DNA of 64,000 nucleotides from Blautia sp. Marseille-P3201T (GTDB lineage Bacteria > Bacillota > Clostridia > Lachnospirales > Lachnospiraceae), in contig NZ_LT635470.1 of assembly GCF_900120295.1 (NCBI RefSeq), forward strand, positions 682,001 through 746,000, written 5' to 3'. Shown here piece after piece: positions 8,851 to 18,002 of the stretch (position 1 is the stretch's first letter; each line of letters opens with the position of its first letter). Both the position numbers and the translations under genes were made by a program. Under the pieces are notes generated by a model. That model did no database searches. It was not told the origin of the DNA and was given only the letters and a program-made list of their open reading frames with translations.

Positions 8851-9639
8851 TTACAAAATAATGTGACGCGGACAAGTTTCTTTACATTTTCCGCAATTTG
8901 TACATTTCTCATAATCAATATGTGCCACATTGTCCACCACTGTAATTGCCTCATTCGGACACTCCTTGACACATTTACGACAGCCAATACAGCCAACTTC
9001 GCAGGCACCCATCACTGCCTTTCCCTTCTCTCTGGAACTGCATGCCACAGCCTGTTTTTGTTCATATGGAATTAATTCAATTAAATGTTTCGGACATTCT
9101 GCCACACACTTTCCACATGCCTTACATTTCTCTTTATCTACCACTGCAATGCCATTAACAATATGTATAGCATCAAATCCACACACTTTCACGCAGGAAC
9201 CATATCCAAGACACCCGTAAGAACAGGCTTTCTCTCCTCCGTTCTGCATCAAAGCTGCCATTTTGCAGTCTTTTACGCCTGTATAATCATAGCTTTTACC
9301 GGCTTTTTCACAATCACCGGCACATTTGACAAATGCGGTCATACGAATACTTTCTCCTGCATCCTGCCCCATAATAGCCGCAACTTTTGCAGCTACGGCA
9401 GCCCCTCCTACCGGACAGGCATTAACAGGTGCTTCTCCCTTCGCAATAGCTGCTGCCAAACCATCACATCCCGGAAAGCCACAGCCGCCACAGTTATTAC
9501 CAGGCAATTCTTCTCTTACCTGTATTTCTCTCTCGTCTACTTCTACTGCAAATTTCTTTCCGGCAACTCCCAGAAAAATTCCGATGAAAAGCCCTACACC
9601 GCCTACCAGAGCTGCCGCAATGATAATTCCTGTTACCAT
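8851..9639 (-). CDS. rnfB: Rnf complex subunit RnfB (ferredoxin-type)
   Basis: RnfB receives electrons from reduced ferredoxin at the cytoplasmic face of the Rnf complex. An N-terminal membrane helix (residues 1-25) is followed by the four-cysteine motif NNCGGCGFPGCDGL...NACP, then three ferredoxin motifs (CKACGKCVAECP, CIGCRKCVKECP, CTNCGKCKETCP) and a C-Y-G-C/C-V-K-V-C group. At 262 residues it is the longer clostridial type. It is the last gene of the operon. Confidence 0.96.
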   Translation of the reverse strand: MVTGIIIAAALVGGVGLFIGIFLGVAGKKFAVEVDEREIQVREELPGNNCGGCGFPGCDGLAAAIAKGEAPVNACPVGGAAVAAKVAAIMGQDAGESIRMTAFVKCAGDCEKAGKSYDYTGVKDCKMAALMQNGGEKACSYGCLGYGSCVKVCGFDAIHIVNGIAVVDKEKCKACGKCVAECPKHLIELIPYEQKQAVACSSREKGKAVMGACEVGCIGCRKCVKECPNEAITVVDNVAHIDYEKCTNCGKCKETCPRHIIL

Positions 9640-9651
9640 AGTTCACACCTC

Positions 9652-10227
9652 CTAAATAATTCCTGAAAAGCCAAAGAAAGCAATGGCCATTAATCCGGCA
9701 GTCAGAAGCACTATTGGAAATCCCTGGAAATATTTAGGAACATCATTATATTCCATCTTTTCACGAAGGCCTGCCATCAAAACAATGGAAATCGTAAATC
9801 CCAATGCTGTGGCAAATCCATTTACTGTTCCCTGTAAAACATTATAAGATTTCTGTACATTGATTACTGCTACACCTAAAACTGCACAGTTTGTAGTAAT
9901 TAGCGGAAGATATACGCCTAAACTCTGATACAGTGCCGGCATTGCCTTTTTCAAAAACATTTCTACAAACTGAACTAATGCCGCAATGACTAAAATAAAT
10001 ACAATAGTCTGCATATAACCCATATCCAAAGGGCTTAATACAAACTGATAAATCAAGCTGGTTACCAGTGAAGACAGAGTAATAACAAAGATTACTGCTC
10101 CTCCCATTCCTGCTGCTGTTTCTATTTTTTTAGAAACTCCAAAGAAAGGGCAGAGGCCAAGAAACTGGCTTAAAACAACATTATTTACCACTGCTGCTCC
10201 AACAGCTATAATCAATAATTCTTTCAC
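9652..10227 (-). CDS. rnfA: Rnf complex subunit RnfA
   Basis: This 191-residue, six-helix membrane protein forms part of the ion and electron path of Rnf. It carries the RnfA/NqrE signature NNVVLSQFLGLCPFFGVSKK and the mid-protein LITTNCAVLGVAV. It is homologous to RnfE encoded upstream; the two pack as an inverted pair holding a membrane iron-sulfur cluster through the conserved cysteines seen in both (LCPFFG and TNCAVLG here). Confidence 0.96.
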   Translation of the reverse strand: MKELLIIAVGAAVVNNVVLSQFLGLCPFFGVSKKIETAAGMGGAVIFVITLSSLVTSLIYQFVLSPLDMGYMQTIVFILVIAALVQFVEMFLKKAMPALYQSLGVYLPLITTNCAVLGVAVINVQKSYNVLQGTVNGFATALGFTISIVLMAGLREKMEYNDVPKYFQGFPIVLLTAGLMAIAFFGFSGII

Positions 10228-10243
10228 TCCTGTTTCCTCCCCT

Positions 10244-10945
10244 CTATTTTCTCACCGTATTATCATAAAATTTTCCGCTGCAAGACTCGTTGCCACAGGA
10301 AGCACAGCCGCCTTCCATACAATGAACCGGCTTTTGTTCTTCTTTTGGTTTCTTTTCCTGCATTTTCGCACGAAGCGCTGCCAAAAATGCAAGAACAAAG
10401 AAAGCTCCCGGCGCTAAAATAAAAATAGTTGCCGGCTCGTAAGCTTTTGGCATAATCTGAAAACCAAACAAAGTCCCTGCTCCTATCAGTTCACGGAAAC
10501 CTGCCAGAATAGTAATGGAAAGTGTAAAGCCAAGTCCCATACCAATTCCATCAAAGATCGAAGACACTGGTCCATTTTTAGATGCATAAGACTCTGCTCT
10601 TCCCAAAATAATACAGTTTACTACAATAAGAGGGATATAAATTCCCAGTGCATCATACAAAACCGGAATAAATCCCTGCAGCAAAAGCTGAACAATGGTT
10701 ACAAAAGAAGCTACGACTACAATATACGCCGGCATACGCACTTTATCCGGAATAACATTTCTTAAAAGAGAAATGAACAGATTGGACATTGCCAAAACTA
10801 CAGTTGTAGTAAGACCCATACCAATTCCGTTTATTGCTGCTGTAGTAACGGCTAAAGTCGGACACATGCCAAGTACTAGGACAAAAGTCGGGTTTTCTTT
10901 GATGATACCATTATAAAGACGTTCAACAGGTGAATTCTTTTTCAT
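10244..10945 (-). CDS. rnfE: Rnf complex subunit RnfE
   Basis: This is the six-helix partner of RnfA, with LVLGMCPTLAVTTAA and VVNCIILGRAE carrying the intramembrane cysteines. After the last helix comes a polar tail of about 30 residues with four cysteines in the spacing C209-x4-C214-x2-C217-x4-C222, which looks like a small metal-binding knuckle. That tail is not part of the core fold. It starts one base before the rnfG stop region and is tightly packed in the operon. Confidence 0.95.
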   Translation of the reverse strand: MKKNSPVERLYNGIIKENPTFVLVLGMCPTLAVTTAAINGIGMGLTTTVVLAMSNLFISLLRNVIPDKVRMPAYIVVVASFVTIVQLLLQGFIPVLYDALGIYIPLIVVNCIILGRAESYASKNGPVSSIFDGIGMGLGFTLSITILAGFRELIGAGTLFGFQIMPKAYEPATIFILAPGAFFVLAFLAALRAKMQEKKPKEEQKPVHCMEGGCASCGNESCSGKFYDNTVRK

Positions 10946-10946
10946 A

Positions 10947-11558
10947 TCATTCTCCCTCCTTTACATAATTAAATGCACAAATCCCGGCATTTACACCACC
11001 GGTCACTGCCTTTGAAGTAATCGTAGCACCACTGATTGCGTTAATTTCATTCTCAGCAGCAGCTCCTGATTTTGTAACCTCAAAAGTTTCTGCATTTTTA
11101 TCAGAAAACTGATTTTTAAATTCATCTTTTGTAGCATTCATACCAAGTCCGGCAGTTTCGCTGATACTTAAAATAGAAATTCCATTTAAAGTCCCATCAA
11201 GCTGAATACCCATGGAAAAGGTAATATCACCACCATATCCTTCTGAAGTTGTCACATTAACAGCGTATCCCAAAGTTTCACCGGAGGCATCTTTCGCTTC
11301 CATAATCTCATTAATTTTCTGAGCTTCAAATCCTTTTTCTTTTAAAGCAGCTGCTAAATCTGCATCTTCCGCTTCCACACATACTTCAAAAGAGTCTGCA
11401 TCTTCAAATACCGCTTTATACGCTTCTTGTTTGGCCTTTTCCTGCTGATTTGCAATAGGTTTTTTCGTAACCTCATAAACAAGCCCTAAAAGTCCTCCTG
11501 CAATCAATGTAATTACAGTCAAAATAATAGCATCTTTCAATATTGTATTCTTTTTCAT
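10947..11558 (-). CDS. rnfG: Rnf complex subunit RnfG (covalent FMN)
   Basis: RnfG is an extracytoplasmic, membrane-anchored flavoprotein of the Rnf complex. One N-terminal helix (residues 8-28) precedes the domain. The FMN attachment motif S-G-A-T-I-T-S lies near residue 175, where the threonine is the expected phosphoester site added by an ApbE-type transferase. No apbE gene is present in the window. The start overlaps the end of rnfD by four bases. Confidence 0.95.
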   Translation of the reverse strand: MKKNTILKDAIILTVITLIAGGLLGLVYEVTKKPIANQQEKAKQEAYKAVFEDADSFEVCVEAEDADLAAALKEKGFEAQKINEIMEAKDASGETLGYAVNVTTSEGYGGDITFSMGIQLDGTLNGISILSISETAGLGMNATKDEFKNQFSDKNAETFEVTKSGAAAENEINAISGATITSKAVTGGVNAGICAFNYVKEGE

Positions 11559-12514
11559 ACTTTTTTACCTCCTTTTCCGAAGGCACGGGGCATTGTATAG
11601 CGCTCGATTAAAGGAATTAACAGGTTACAGAATATAATCGCATAAGATACGCCTTCTGCAGAACCACCAAAAATACGGAATAATCCTGTAAATACGCCAA
11701 GACATACTCCATAGACTAACTGACCTGTCTTAGTAATCGGCGTAGTAACGTAATCTGTTGCCATAAACCATGCTCCCAGCATTAAGCCGCCACCAAATAA
11801 GTGACATAATAAATATTCCACATCAAATCCATGACCACCAAATAAAAGAACAAATACTGCAAAACTGCCAATATATGTCAGTGGTATACGGAGATCAATA
11901 ATTCCGTTAATTAAAAGAATAACTGCCCCAACAAGAATTGCCAGCGCTGAAGTTTCACCGATAGTCCCCTGTATATTTCCAAAAAATAAGTCTGCCCAGT
12001 TTACACTTTCCCCTGCTTTTAAAGCTGCTAAAGGTGTTGCTCCTGAAACAGTATCAACAACATTGCCCCAGCCGCCATTGGGAACAGTAAAATCTGTCAT
12101 CCTTCCTGTAAAAGAAATCAAAAGGAAACATCTGGCTGCCAGTGCCGGGTTCATAAAGTTCTGCCCTAATCCACCAAAAAGCTGTTTTACAACTAAAATA
12201 GCAAAAATTCCACCGATAACAGCAATCCACCAAGGTGCATTTGGCGGCAAATTCAGCGCTAATAAAAGACCTGTAACAGCTGCACTGCCATCCTGAATAG
12301 TCAATTTCTTATGTACAATTTTTTCATATCCCGCTTCTGTAGCCACACACACTGCAATGGAAATTAAAATCAGCAAAAGTGCATTTAAGCCAAAATTATA
12401 AATTCCAAATAATGCTGCAGGCATAAGCGCTAAAAATACAGTACGCATAATACTGCTGGTGCTCACCTTCGACCTTACATGAGGGGAAGATGAAACATGT
12501 AATAATTCACTCAT
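11555..12514 (-). CDS. rnfD: Rnf complex subunit RnfD (covalent FMN)
   Basis: This 319-residue membrane protein has eight to ten helices and is part of the ion-translocating core. The FMN attachment motif S-G-A-T-P-L is seen after VVDTV near residue 157, and the family signature around FMNPALAARCFLL is intact. It lies 12 bp after rnfC and is overlapped by the rnfG start. Confidence 0.96.
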   Translation of the reverse strand: MSELLHVSSSPHVRSKVSTSSIMRTVFLALMPAALFGIYNFGLNALLLILISIAVCVATEAGYEKIVHKKLTIQDGSAAVTGLLLALNLPPNAPWWIAVIGGIFAILVVKQLFGGLGQNFMNPALAARCFLLISFTGRMTDFTVPNGGWGNVVDTVSGATPLAALKAGESVNWADLFFGNIQGTIGETSALAILVGAVILLINGIIDLRIPLTYIGSFAVFVLLFGGHGFDVEYLLCHLFGGGLMLGAWFMATDYVTTPITKTGQLVYGVCLGVFTGLFRIFGGSAEGVSYAIIFCNLLIPLIERYTMPRAFGKGGKKV

Positions 12515-12526
12515 GATTTTCTCCTC

Positions 12527-13849
12527 CTACTTTGGTTTTCTGCGATTTGCCAGAACCATTTTTCTCATGGAACGCATGGATTGCGTCAATGGTCTTTTCG
12601 CCGGGCAGACAAAACTGCAGCAGCCACATTCTACACATTCCATACCATTATATTTTACAAACAAATCCTCTCTGCCATGTTCAGAATAGGTAGCAAGTCT
12701 GGATGGAACCAGTCTTGCCGGACAGGCAGATACACATCTTCCGCAGTTAATACAAGCAGTAGGTTCATTTTCTGAAACCTCATCTTTCGACATACAAAGC
12801 AAAGCAGAAGATGTTTTTACAACAGGAACATGATAATCAAACATGGCAAACCCCATCATAGGACCGCCGGAAATAATTTTCTTCGCAGGAAGCTTCAATC
12901 CTCCTGCCGCTTCCAACAGTTCCGCAAAGGAAGTTCCCAGACGAACTTTAAAGTTTCCCGGCTCTGCCACGGCATCCCCTGTAATGGTAACAATACGATC
13001 CATGACCGGTTCGCCTTTCATCACTGCACGATAAACAGCGCATACGGTATCAATATTATCCACTACACATCCCGCATCTGCCGGAAGCATGGATGAATTA
13101 ATTTCCCTGCCACTTACTGCTGCAATCAGACATCGTTCTGCTCCCTGTGGGTATTTGGTTTTCAAAGGAGCGACTTCAATTCTCGGCTCATCTTTTACCA
13201 TTTCCGTAAGCTTTTCAATACAGTCCGGCTTATTATCTTCAATACAAATATAACCTTTTGCATGGTCAAAAAGCTTTAAAATACACTTTAATCCACCAAT
13301 AATCCAATCAGGCTGCTCTAACATACGCCTGTAATCAGAAGTCAGATAAGGCTCACATTCCGCTCCATTTACCAGAACATACTCTATTTTATCCGGTTCT
13401 TTCGGAGAAAGCTTTACATGAGTAGGGAAGCCTGCCCCACCCATACCAACAACTCCGGCTTCTTTAATTCTGCTAATAATTTCTTCTTTGGTAAGCTCTT
13501 TTAAAGACTGTACGGATGTAAATTCCACAGTTTCATATTTTTCGTCATTTTCTATAACGATGGCATCTACCATGGCTCCTACATTATTTCTTACTTTTTT
13601 TAATTCTTTCACAACTCCTGACACAGAAGCATGAATTGGTGCAGAAACAAAGCCTCCCATCTCTGCAATTTTCTGCCCTGCCAGAACATAATCTCCCTTT
13701 TTCACAACAGGCTGCGCCGGAGCACCAATATGCTGCGACAGCGGATAAACCATCTCTTTTCCGGGAAAGTATTCCCGTACAGGCTTTTCTTTTGACAGTT
13801 CTTTTCCATCATAAGGATGTACACCACCCCTAAAGGTTAAAAACGCCAT
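12527..13849 (-). CDS. rnfC: Rnf complex subunit RnfC (NADH-binding)
   Basis: RnfC is the peripheral subunit that exchanges electrons with NAD+/NADH. The 440-residue protein has the N-terminal barrel (FRGGVHPYDGKELS), the nucleotide/FMN-binding glycine loop GMGGAGFPTHVKL near residue 137, a SLBB-like region, and two ferredoxin motifs, CINCGRCVSACP and CVECGCCSFVCP. It lacks the long Ala/Lys-rich tail of proteobacterial RnfC. It is the first gene of the rnfCDGEAB operon, preceded by a good AGGAGG site. Confidence 0.96.
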   Translation of the reverse strand: MAFLTFRGGVHPYDGKELSKEKPVREYFPGKEMVYPLSQHIGAPAQPVVKKGDYVLAGQKIAEMGGFVSAPIHASVSGVVKELKKVRNNVGAMVDAIVIENDEKYETVEFTSVQSLKELTKEEIISRIKEAGVVGMGGAGFPTHVKLSPKEPDKIEYVLVNGAECEPYLTSDYRRMLEQPDWIIGGLKCILKLFDHAKGYICIEDNKPDCIEKLTEMVKDEPRIEVAPLKTKYPQGAERCLIAAVSGREINSSMLPADAGCVVDNIDTVCAVYRAVMKGEPVMDRIVTITGDAVAEPGNFKVRLGTSFAELLEAAGGLKLPAKKIISGGPMMGFAMFDYHVPVVKTSSALLCMSKDEVSENEPTACINCGRCVSACPARLVPSRLATYSEHGREDLFVKYNGMECVECGCCSFVCPAKRPLTQSMRSMRKMVLANRRKPK

Positions 13850-13891
13850 ATTTCGTCCCTCCTTTATTTATCCTAATCAGTTAAAAACTGA

Positions 13892-14806
13892 TTATTCTTT
13901 CTGATGCTTTTTTCTATATTTCTTAAACTGATTTTTCAGTTCAGGATACGCATAAACCATACGCTTCTTAACAATATTCTGTTTCTTTCTGATATCTGTA
14001 TATTTTTTTACAAACTCATCCAGTTTCTGCTCCATCTCTGCTTTTTTAGAAAGATAATTTTCACTATCCAAAAGACGTTTTTCTTCAAATAAGGTTTCAA
14101 AACGTTCCATAAATTCCTGTTTTCTCACAGACAAACGTTCTGCAACTTCCTGTGTACGCAAATGAGCTCTGACTGTTTCCAGCCTTTCCTGAATTTCTTC
14201 TCGTGTTTCATATAACTTACTGTTATGAAGATATTGTGTAATATCCTCCAGCATATCTTCCACTTTTGCAAAGCTTTTTGTAAGTCCGAAAGCCGCTGAA
14301 GCTGAAGTGATAAAGTCTGCCGCATACAAAACCATAATAATAATCAGAGCAATTTCTCCTATATTCTGAGGATATAAATCTGTAAACCAGGAAACAAATG
14401 GTTGAAACACCTTAAACAACAATAAGGTAAATACACCCCATCCTAAAGAAGTTCCCAAACTAATATATCCCTGAAGATTGTATTTTCTATGACTATAATC
14501 CCACCATCTGGTGTGAAAAATCTTTTCCATAAGCCATCCGGTAAGATACTCCAGTATGGTAGCAACTACCACACCACCTATGTATAAAACAATGATACGA
14601 TTTCCAAAAGGCTTTAAAATCAGATAAATACTCACAGCCCCCATGCCATAAATAGTACATAAAGGACCATTTATAAAACCTCTGTTTACAAATTTCTTTT
14701 TTCTCACAGATACATAAGCAGTTTCCCACAGCCACCCTAAAAAGCTATATACAAAGAACCAGCTTATGATATAATATAAAGATACACCTGCAATTTCTAT
14801 ATTCAT
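13892..14806 (-). CDS. putative ABC-transporter type IV family membrane protein
   Basis: This 304-residue membrane protein of the putative ABC-transporter type IV family (DUF1113-like) has five or six helices in residues 1-190 and a charged, helical, cytoplasmic C-terminal third rich in Glu, Arg and Lys. Motifs shared with a paralogue at 42971-43540 include LGWLWE, NRGFINGPLCTIYGMGA and WWDYSHRKYNLQGYI. The function is unknown. The start at 14806 is preceded by AGAGGAGAAAAAC; a longer frame has no such site. It is divergent from the yprB-like gene. A short AATCAGTT hairpin without a T-run covers its stop. Confidence 0.8.
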   Translation of the reverse strand: MNIEIAGVSLYYIISWFFVYSFLGWLWETAYVSVRKKKFVNRGFINGPLCTIYGMGAVSIYLILKPFGNRIIVLYIGGVVVATILEYLTGWLMEKIFHTRWWDYSHRKYNLQGYISLGTSLGWGVFTLLLFKVFQPFVSWFTDLYPQNIGEIALIIIMVLYAADFITSASAAFGLTKSFAKVEDMLEDITQYLHNSKLYETREEIQERLETVRAHLRTQEVAERLSVRKQEFMERFETLFEEKRLLDSENYLSKKAEMEQKLDEFVKKYTDIRKKQNIVKKRMVYAYPELKNQFKKYRKKHQKE

Positions 14807-14913
14807 GTTTTTCTCCTCTGCTATATAATATAACACTTTTTTGCAGAAATCACTAGAAAAATTTAGTAATTTTTCGTATTATTTTAAAAACAATTTGAAA
14901 GGATTTTGTTAAA

Positions 14914-16038
14914 ATGATAACAAATATGCAAATTCTTAGTCAATTCTCAACAGATTTACCAACCACCTGTTCTCTCTTAAATTATGACCCTGAGGACGTT
15001 CTGTTCTTTGATATTGAGACTACCGGACTAAGTCCCAAAACAAGCCGTGTATTTCTAATTGGGCTTATTTCTTTTCAACCTTCTACAAAAAAATGGCAGC
15101 TTATCCAGTTCCTCATGGAGCATAACTGCGAAGAAGAAGAAAAAGAACTTTTAGAAGCTTTCTCCGTTTTTGTTAAAAGCAGAACAAAACTCATCCATTT
15201 TAATGGGAATTCTTTTGATATTCCTTATCTTGTTTCCCGTTTTGAAAAGCATCAGCTTTTTAATCCTTTTCCGGATAAAAACTCTCTCGATTTATATCGT
15301 GAACTTTTACGCATGCCGGCTTTCTTCCGCCAAATGCCTAACCACACGCAAAAAGCCTTTGAAGAATTAACTCTTTATCCAAGAAAAGACCTTTTATCCG
15401 GAAAAGAAATGATAAAATTTTATCAGAACTACGAAAAAACTTCTGCAAAAGAGAATGAAAAACTTCTTTTGCAGCACAACTATGATGACCTTATGGGAAT
15501 GCTTTCTATTTTTCCTCTTTTAAACTTAAAACAGCTTTCAAAAGGTCAATGGGAAATATCTGATACAGAAGAATTAGAAAAGCAGGAAGCAGACCGCTCC
15601 ATTACAAAAGAGCTATTGTTTACCCTTAAACTTCCTTTTCCTATTCCTGCACAGCTTTCTGCTGCTTTTCATTTTGGCTATATAACAGTTTCCCAACATA
15701 TAGCAAAGTTAAAGCTTCCCTTATATGAGGGAACTTTAAAATTCTATTATCCTGACTACAAAAATTATTACTATTTACCCGTAGAAGATGAAGCCGTTCA
15801 CAAAAGTGTTGCCATCTATATTGATACACAACACAGGCAAAAGGCTAATGCTTCTACCTGTTACAAAAAATACACAGGGACTTTCGTTTATGCTCCCGGC
15901 ACATGTCCTCTCCCACTTTTAAAAACAGAACTTCATGCTAAAGAAACCTATACTTTTTGGCCTTTGCAAAGTTCCTCTCTATCCATGCAAAAATGTTATA
16001 TCCAAGAAATATTAAAAACAGCCATTACTTTGTCGTAA
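14914..16038 (+). CDS. YprB-like ribonuclease H-fold exonuclease domain protein
   Basis: This 374-residue protein has an RNase H-like 3'-5' exonuclease domain in residues 25-200. The DEDD-type acidic residues are visible: D-I-E in LFFDIETTGLS, D in FNGNSFDIPYL, and a late YDDLMGM. B. subtilis YprB is the nearest family name. The C-terminal 170 residues are not a domain I recognise. GAAAGGA precedes the ATG. Its stop codon lies inside the bidirectional terminator shared with rpsA. It probably processes nucleic acid 3' ends; the substrate is unknown. Confidence 0.85.
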   Translation: MITNMQILSQFSTDLPTTCSLLNYDPEDVLFFDIETTGLSPKTSRVFLIGLISFQPSTKKWQLIQFLMEHNCEEEEKELLEAFSVFVKSRTKLIHFNGNSFDIPYLVSRFEKHQLFNPFPDKNSLDLYRELLRMPAFFRQMPNHTQKAFEELTLYPRKDLLSGKEMIKFYQNYEKTSAKENEKLLLQHNYDDLMGMLSIFPLLNLKQLSKGQWEISDTEELEKQEADRSITKELLFTLKLPFPIPAQLSAAFHFGYITVSQHIAKLKLPLYEGTLKFYYPDYKNYYYLPVEDEAVHKSVAIYIDTQHRQKANASTCYKKYTGTFVYAPGTCPLPLLKTELHAKETYTFWPLQSSSLSMQKCYIQEILKTAITLS

Positions 16039-16048
16039 TGGCTGTTTT
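16015..16048. terminator. bidirectional terminator between yprB-like gene and rpsA
   Basis: A perfect 14-bp stem (AAAACAGCCATTAC with its complement) and a 6-base loop give A/T tracts on both sides. It serves the convergent yprB-like and rpsA transcripts, and the yprB-like stop codon sits inside it. Confidence 0.9.
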
Positions 16049-16068
16049 ACTGCGACTTTTTTCTTAAA

Positions 16069-17154
16069 TTATTCTTCTGTTGTTTCTTCTGTTTCTTCCT
16101 GAGCTGGTTCAAGAACTTTCATGCTCAAGCTGATTTTCTTTTCTTCTTCGTTGAAATCTACAACTTTTGCAGTAACAACCTGACCTACTTTTAATACATC
16201 AGATGGTTTTTCAACGTGTGCTCTGGAAATCTGAGAAACGTGAAGTAATGCATCTACCCCTGGCTCTAATTCGATGAATGCACCGAAATCTGTCATACGA
16301 GCGATTTTACCTTCTACAACATTTCCAACTGCATATTTTTCAGCTGCGTTTAACCATGGGTTCTGATCTTCAAATTTCAGACTTAATGCAATTTTATCGC
16401 CATTGATTTCTTTAATCAGAACAGTAATTTTCTCTCCTGCTTTAAATACTTTCTTTGGATTTTCTACTCTGCCCCAAGACATTTCAGAAATGTGAAGAAG
16501 TCCGTCAGCACCACCTAAATCAATGAATGCACCGAAATCTGTTACATTTTTGATTGTACCTTCAACAACATCGCCTGCGTGAATTCTTTCGAACAATTCT
16601 TTCTTCATTTCTTCTTTTTTAGCTACTAAGAGCTGTTTTCTGTCACCGATTACACGGCGTCTTCTTGGGTTGAACTCTGTAATTACAAATTCAATTTCCT
16701 GATCCTGATATTTTGTCAGGTCTTTTTCATAAGTATCAGAAACAAGGCTTGCCGGAATAAACACTCTTGCTTCTTCCACGATAACACTCAAGCCACCATC
16801 TAATACCTGATTTACTTTTGCTGTAAGCACTTCTTTATTTTCAAATGCTTCTTCTAATCTCTTATTTCCTTTATCAGCTGCCAGTCTTTTATAAGTTAAA
16901 AGCACCTGTCCGTCACCATCGTTTAATTTGAGAACTTTTGCTTCCATTGTATCGCCTGGGTGTGCAACAGTTCTTAAATCCAGGTTCTGGTCATTTGAGT
17001 ATTCATTTCTTGTAATGATACCGTCTGCTTTATAATCAATGTTCAAAATAATCTGGTCTTCTTTGACATCGATAACTGTACCTTCAACTACCTCTCCATT
17101 TCTGATTGTTTTAAATGTTTCGTCCAGCATCTGTTCAAAACTTAATTCTGACAT
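16069..17154 (-). CDS. rpsA: ribosomal protein S1-type RNA-binding protein
   Basis: Four S1/OB repeats are visible over 361 residues, starting EVVEGTVIDV, EVLTAKVNQV, DVVEGTIKNV and NVVEGKIARM; the last two carry the canonical FGAF then LLHIS/LLHVS signatures, the first two are degenerate. A GAGGAGG site precedes the ATG at 17154, which gives a 20-bp overlap with the end of ispH. Many Clostridia fuse IspH and this S1 protein in one polypeptide; here they are separate frames. The product likely assists mRNA binding to the ribosome, though Firmicute S1-like proteins may not be stoichiometric ribosomal subunits. Confidence 0.92.
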   Translation of the reverse strand: MSELSFEQMLDETFKTIRNGEVVEGTVIDVKEDQIILNIDYKADGIITRNEYSNDQNLDLRTVAHPGDTMEAKVLKLNDGDGQVLLTYKRLAADKGNKRLEEAFENKEVLTAKVNQVLDGGLSVIVEEARVFIPASLVSDTYEKDLTKYQDQEIEFVITEFNPRRRRVIGDRKQLLVAKKEEMKKELFERIHAGDVVEGTIKNVTDFGAFIDLGGADGLLHISEMSWGRVENPKKVFKAGEKITVLIKEINGDKIALSLKFEDQNPWLNAAEKYAVGNVVEGKIARMTDFGAFIELEPGVDALLHVSQISRAHVEKPSDVLKVGQVVTAKVVDFNEEEKKISLSMKVLEPAQEETEETTEE

Positions 17155-17986
17155 GTTTTGAAACCTCCTCAATTATTTTATTCGGGGTTGACGCCCCAGC
17201 TGTAATACCTACACATTGAACGGACGGAAAACCTTCAGAATCCAAGTCAGCAAGTGTCTGTATATAGTAAGTGTCCTTACATTCGCTTTTACATATCTCA
17301 TATAGTTTCTGGGTATTGGAGCTATGTTTGCCTCCTACGACTATCATGGCGTCTACCTGCTTAGCGATTTGAGCTGCTTCAGACTGTCTGTCTTGCGTAG
17401 CATTGCAAATCGTATTTAAAACAAGTTTATCATAACCCTTTTCGCCCAAAATTTCAACTATTTCTTGAAAATTATTGTAATTAAATGTCGTCTGAGATAC
17501 AATACATATTTTTTCTCCACTTTCTGCCAAAAAGCGCTTTGCATCTTCTTTTGTTTTTATAATTGTAGCTTTCCCCTGACACCAGCCTTTAATTCCTACT
17601 ACTTCGGGATGATTAGGATCTCCCACAATAACAATATGTTTTCCCTGTGCACTTTCTCTCTCTACAATTCTGTGTATTTTTAATACAAAAGGACAGGTTA
17701 CGTCTACATAAGAAATATTTCTTTCTTCTAAAAGTTCATAAATATACTTCGGAACACCATGAGAGCGAATAATCACAGTTCCTTCTGTAAGATTTTTCAG
17801 TTCTTCTTCTGTTTCTAAAACTTTAACACCTTTTTTTTCTAAATCTGATACAACCTCTTCATTATGAATAATCGGGCCGTAGGTATACACAGCTCCTTTG
17901 GTTGTTTCTGCAACCTTGTAGACTTCTTCCACAGCTCTTTTTACTCCAAAACAAAATCCGGCTGTTTTCGCAACCTTTACATCCAT
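17135..17986 (-). CDS. ispH: 4-hydroxy-3-methylbut-2-enyl diphosphate reductase IspH
   Basis: IspH makes IPP and DMAPP in the last step of the MEP isoprenoid pathway using a [4Fe-4S] cluster. The three cluster cysteines are seen in AGFCFGVKRA (Cys12), DVTCPF and NTICNATQ. The 283-residue length is normal. AGGAGAAAATC precedes the ATG at 17986; the longer frame to 18040 would overlap cmk and lacks a site. It sits between cmk and rpsA, the usual clostridial order. Confidence 0.96.
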   Translation of the reverse strand: MDVKVAKTAGFCFGVKRAVEEVYKVAETTKGAVYTYGPIIHNEEVVSDLEKKGVKVLETEEELKNLTEGTVIIRSHGVPKYIYELLEERNISYVDVTCPFVLKIHRIVERESAQGKHIVIVGDPNHPEVVGIKGWCQGKATIIKTKEDAKRFLAESGEKICIVSQTTFNYNNFQEIVEILGEKGYDKLVLNTICNATQDRQSEAAQIAKQVDAMIVVGGKHSSNTQKLYEICKSECKDTYYIQTLADLDSEGFPSVQCVGITAGASTPNKIIEEVSKHVRIKF

Positions 17987-18002
17987 GATTTTCTCCTGTT
18001 CT

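Noticed and set aside
9085-9666. 193-codon + strand frame opposite rnfB
   Set aside because: It is antisense to a gene with clear iron-sulfur motifs, and its composition reflects the reverse complement of that gene.
13875-13893. AATCAGTT hairpin as a terminator before rnfC
   Set aside because: It is a perfect 8-bp stem but lacks a T-run on the minus strand and overlaps the membrane gene's stop codon.
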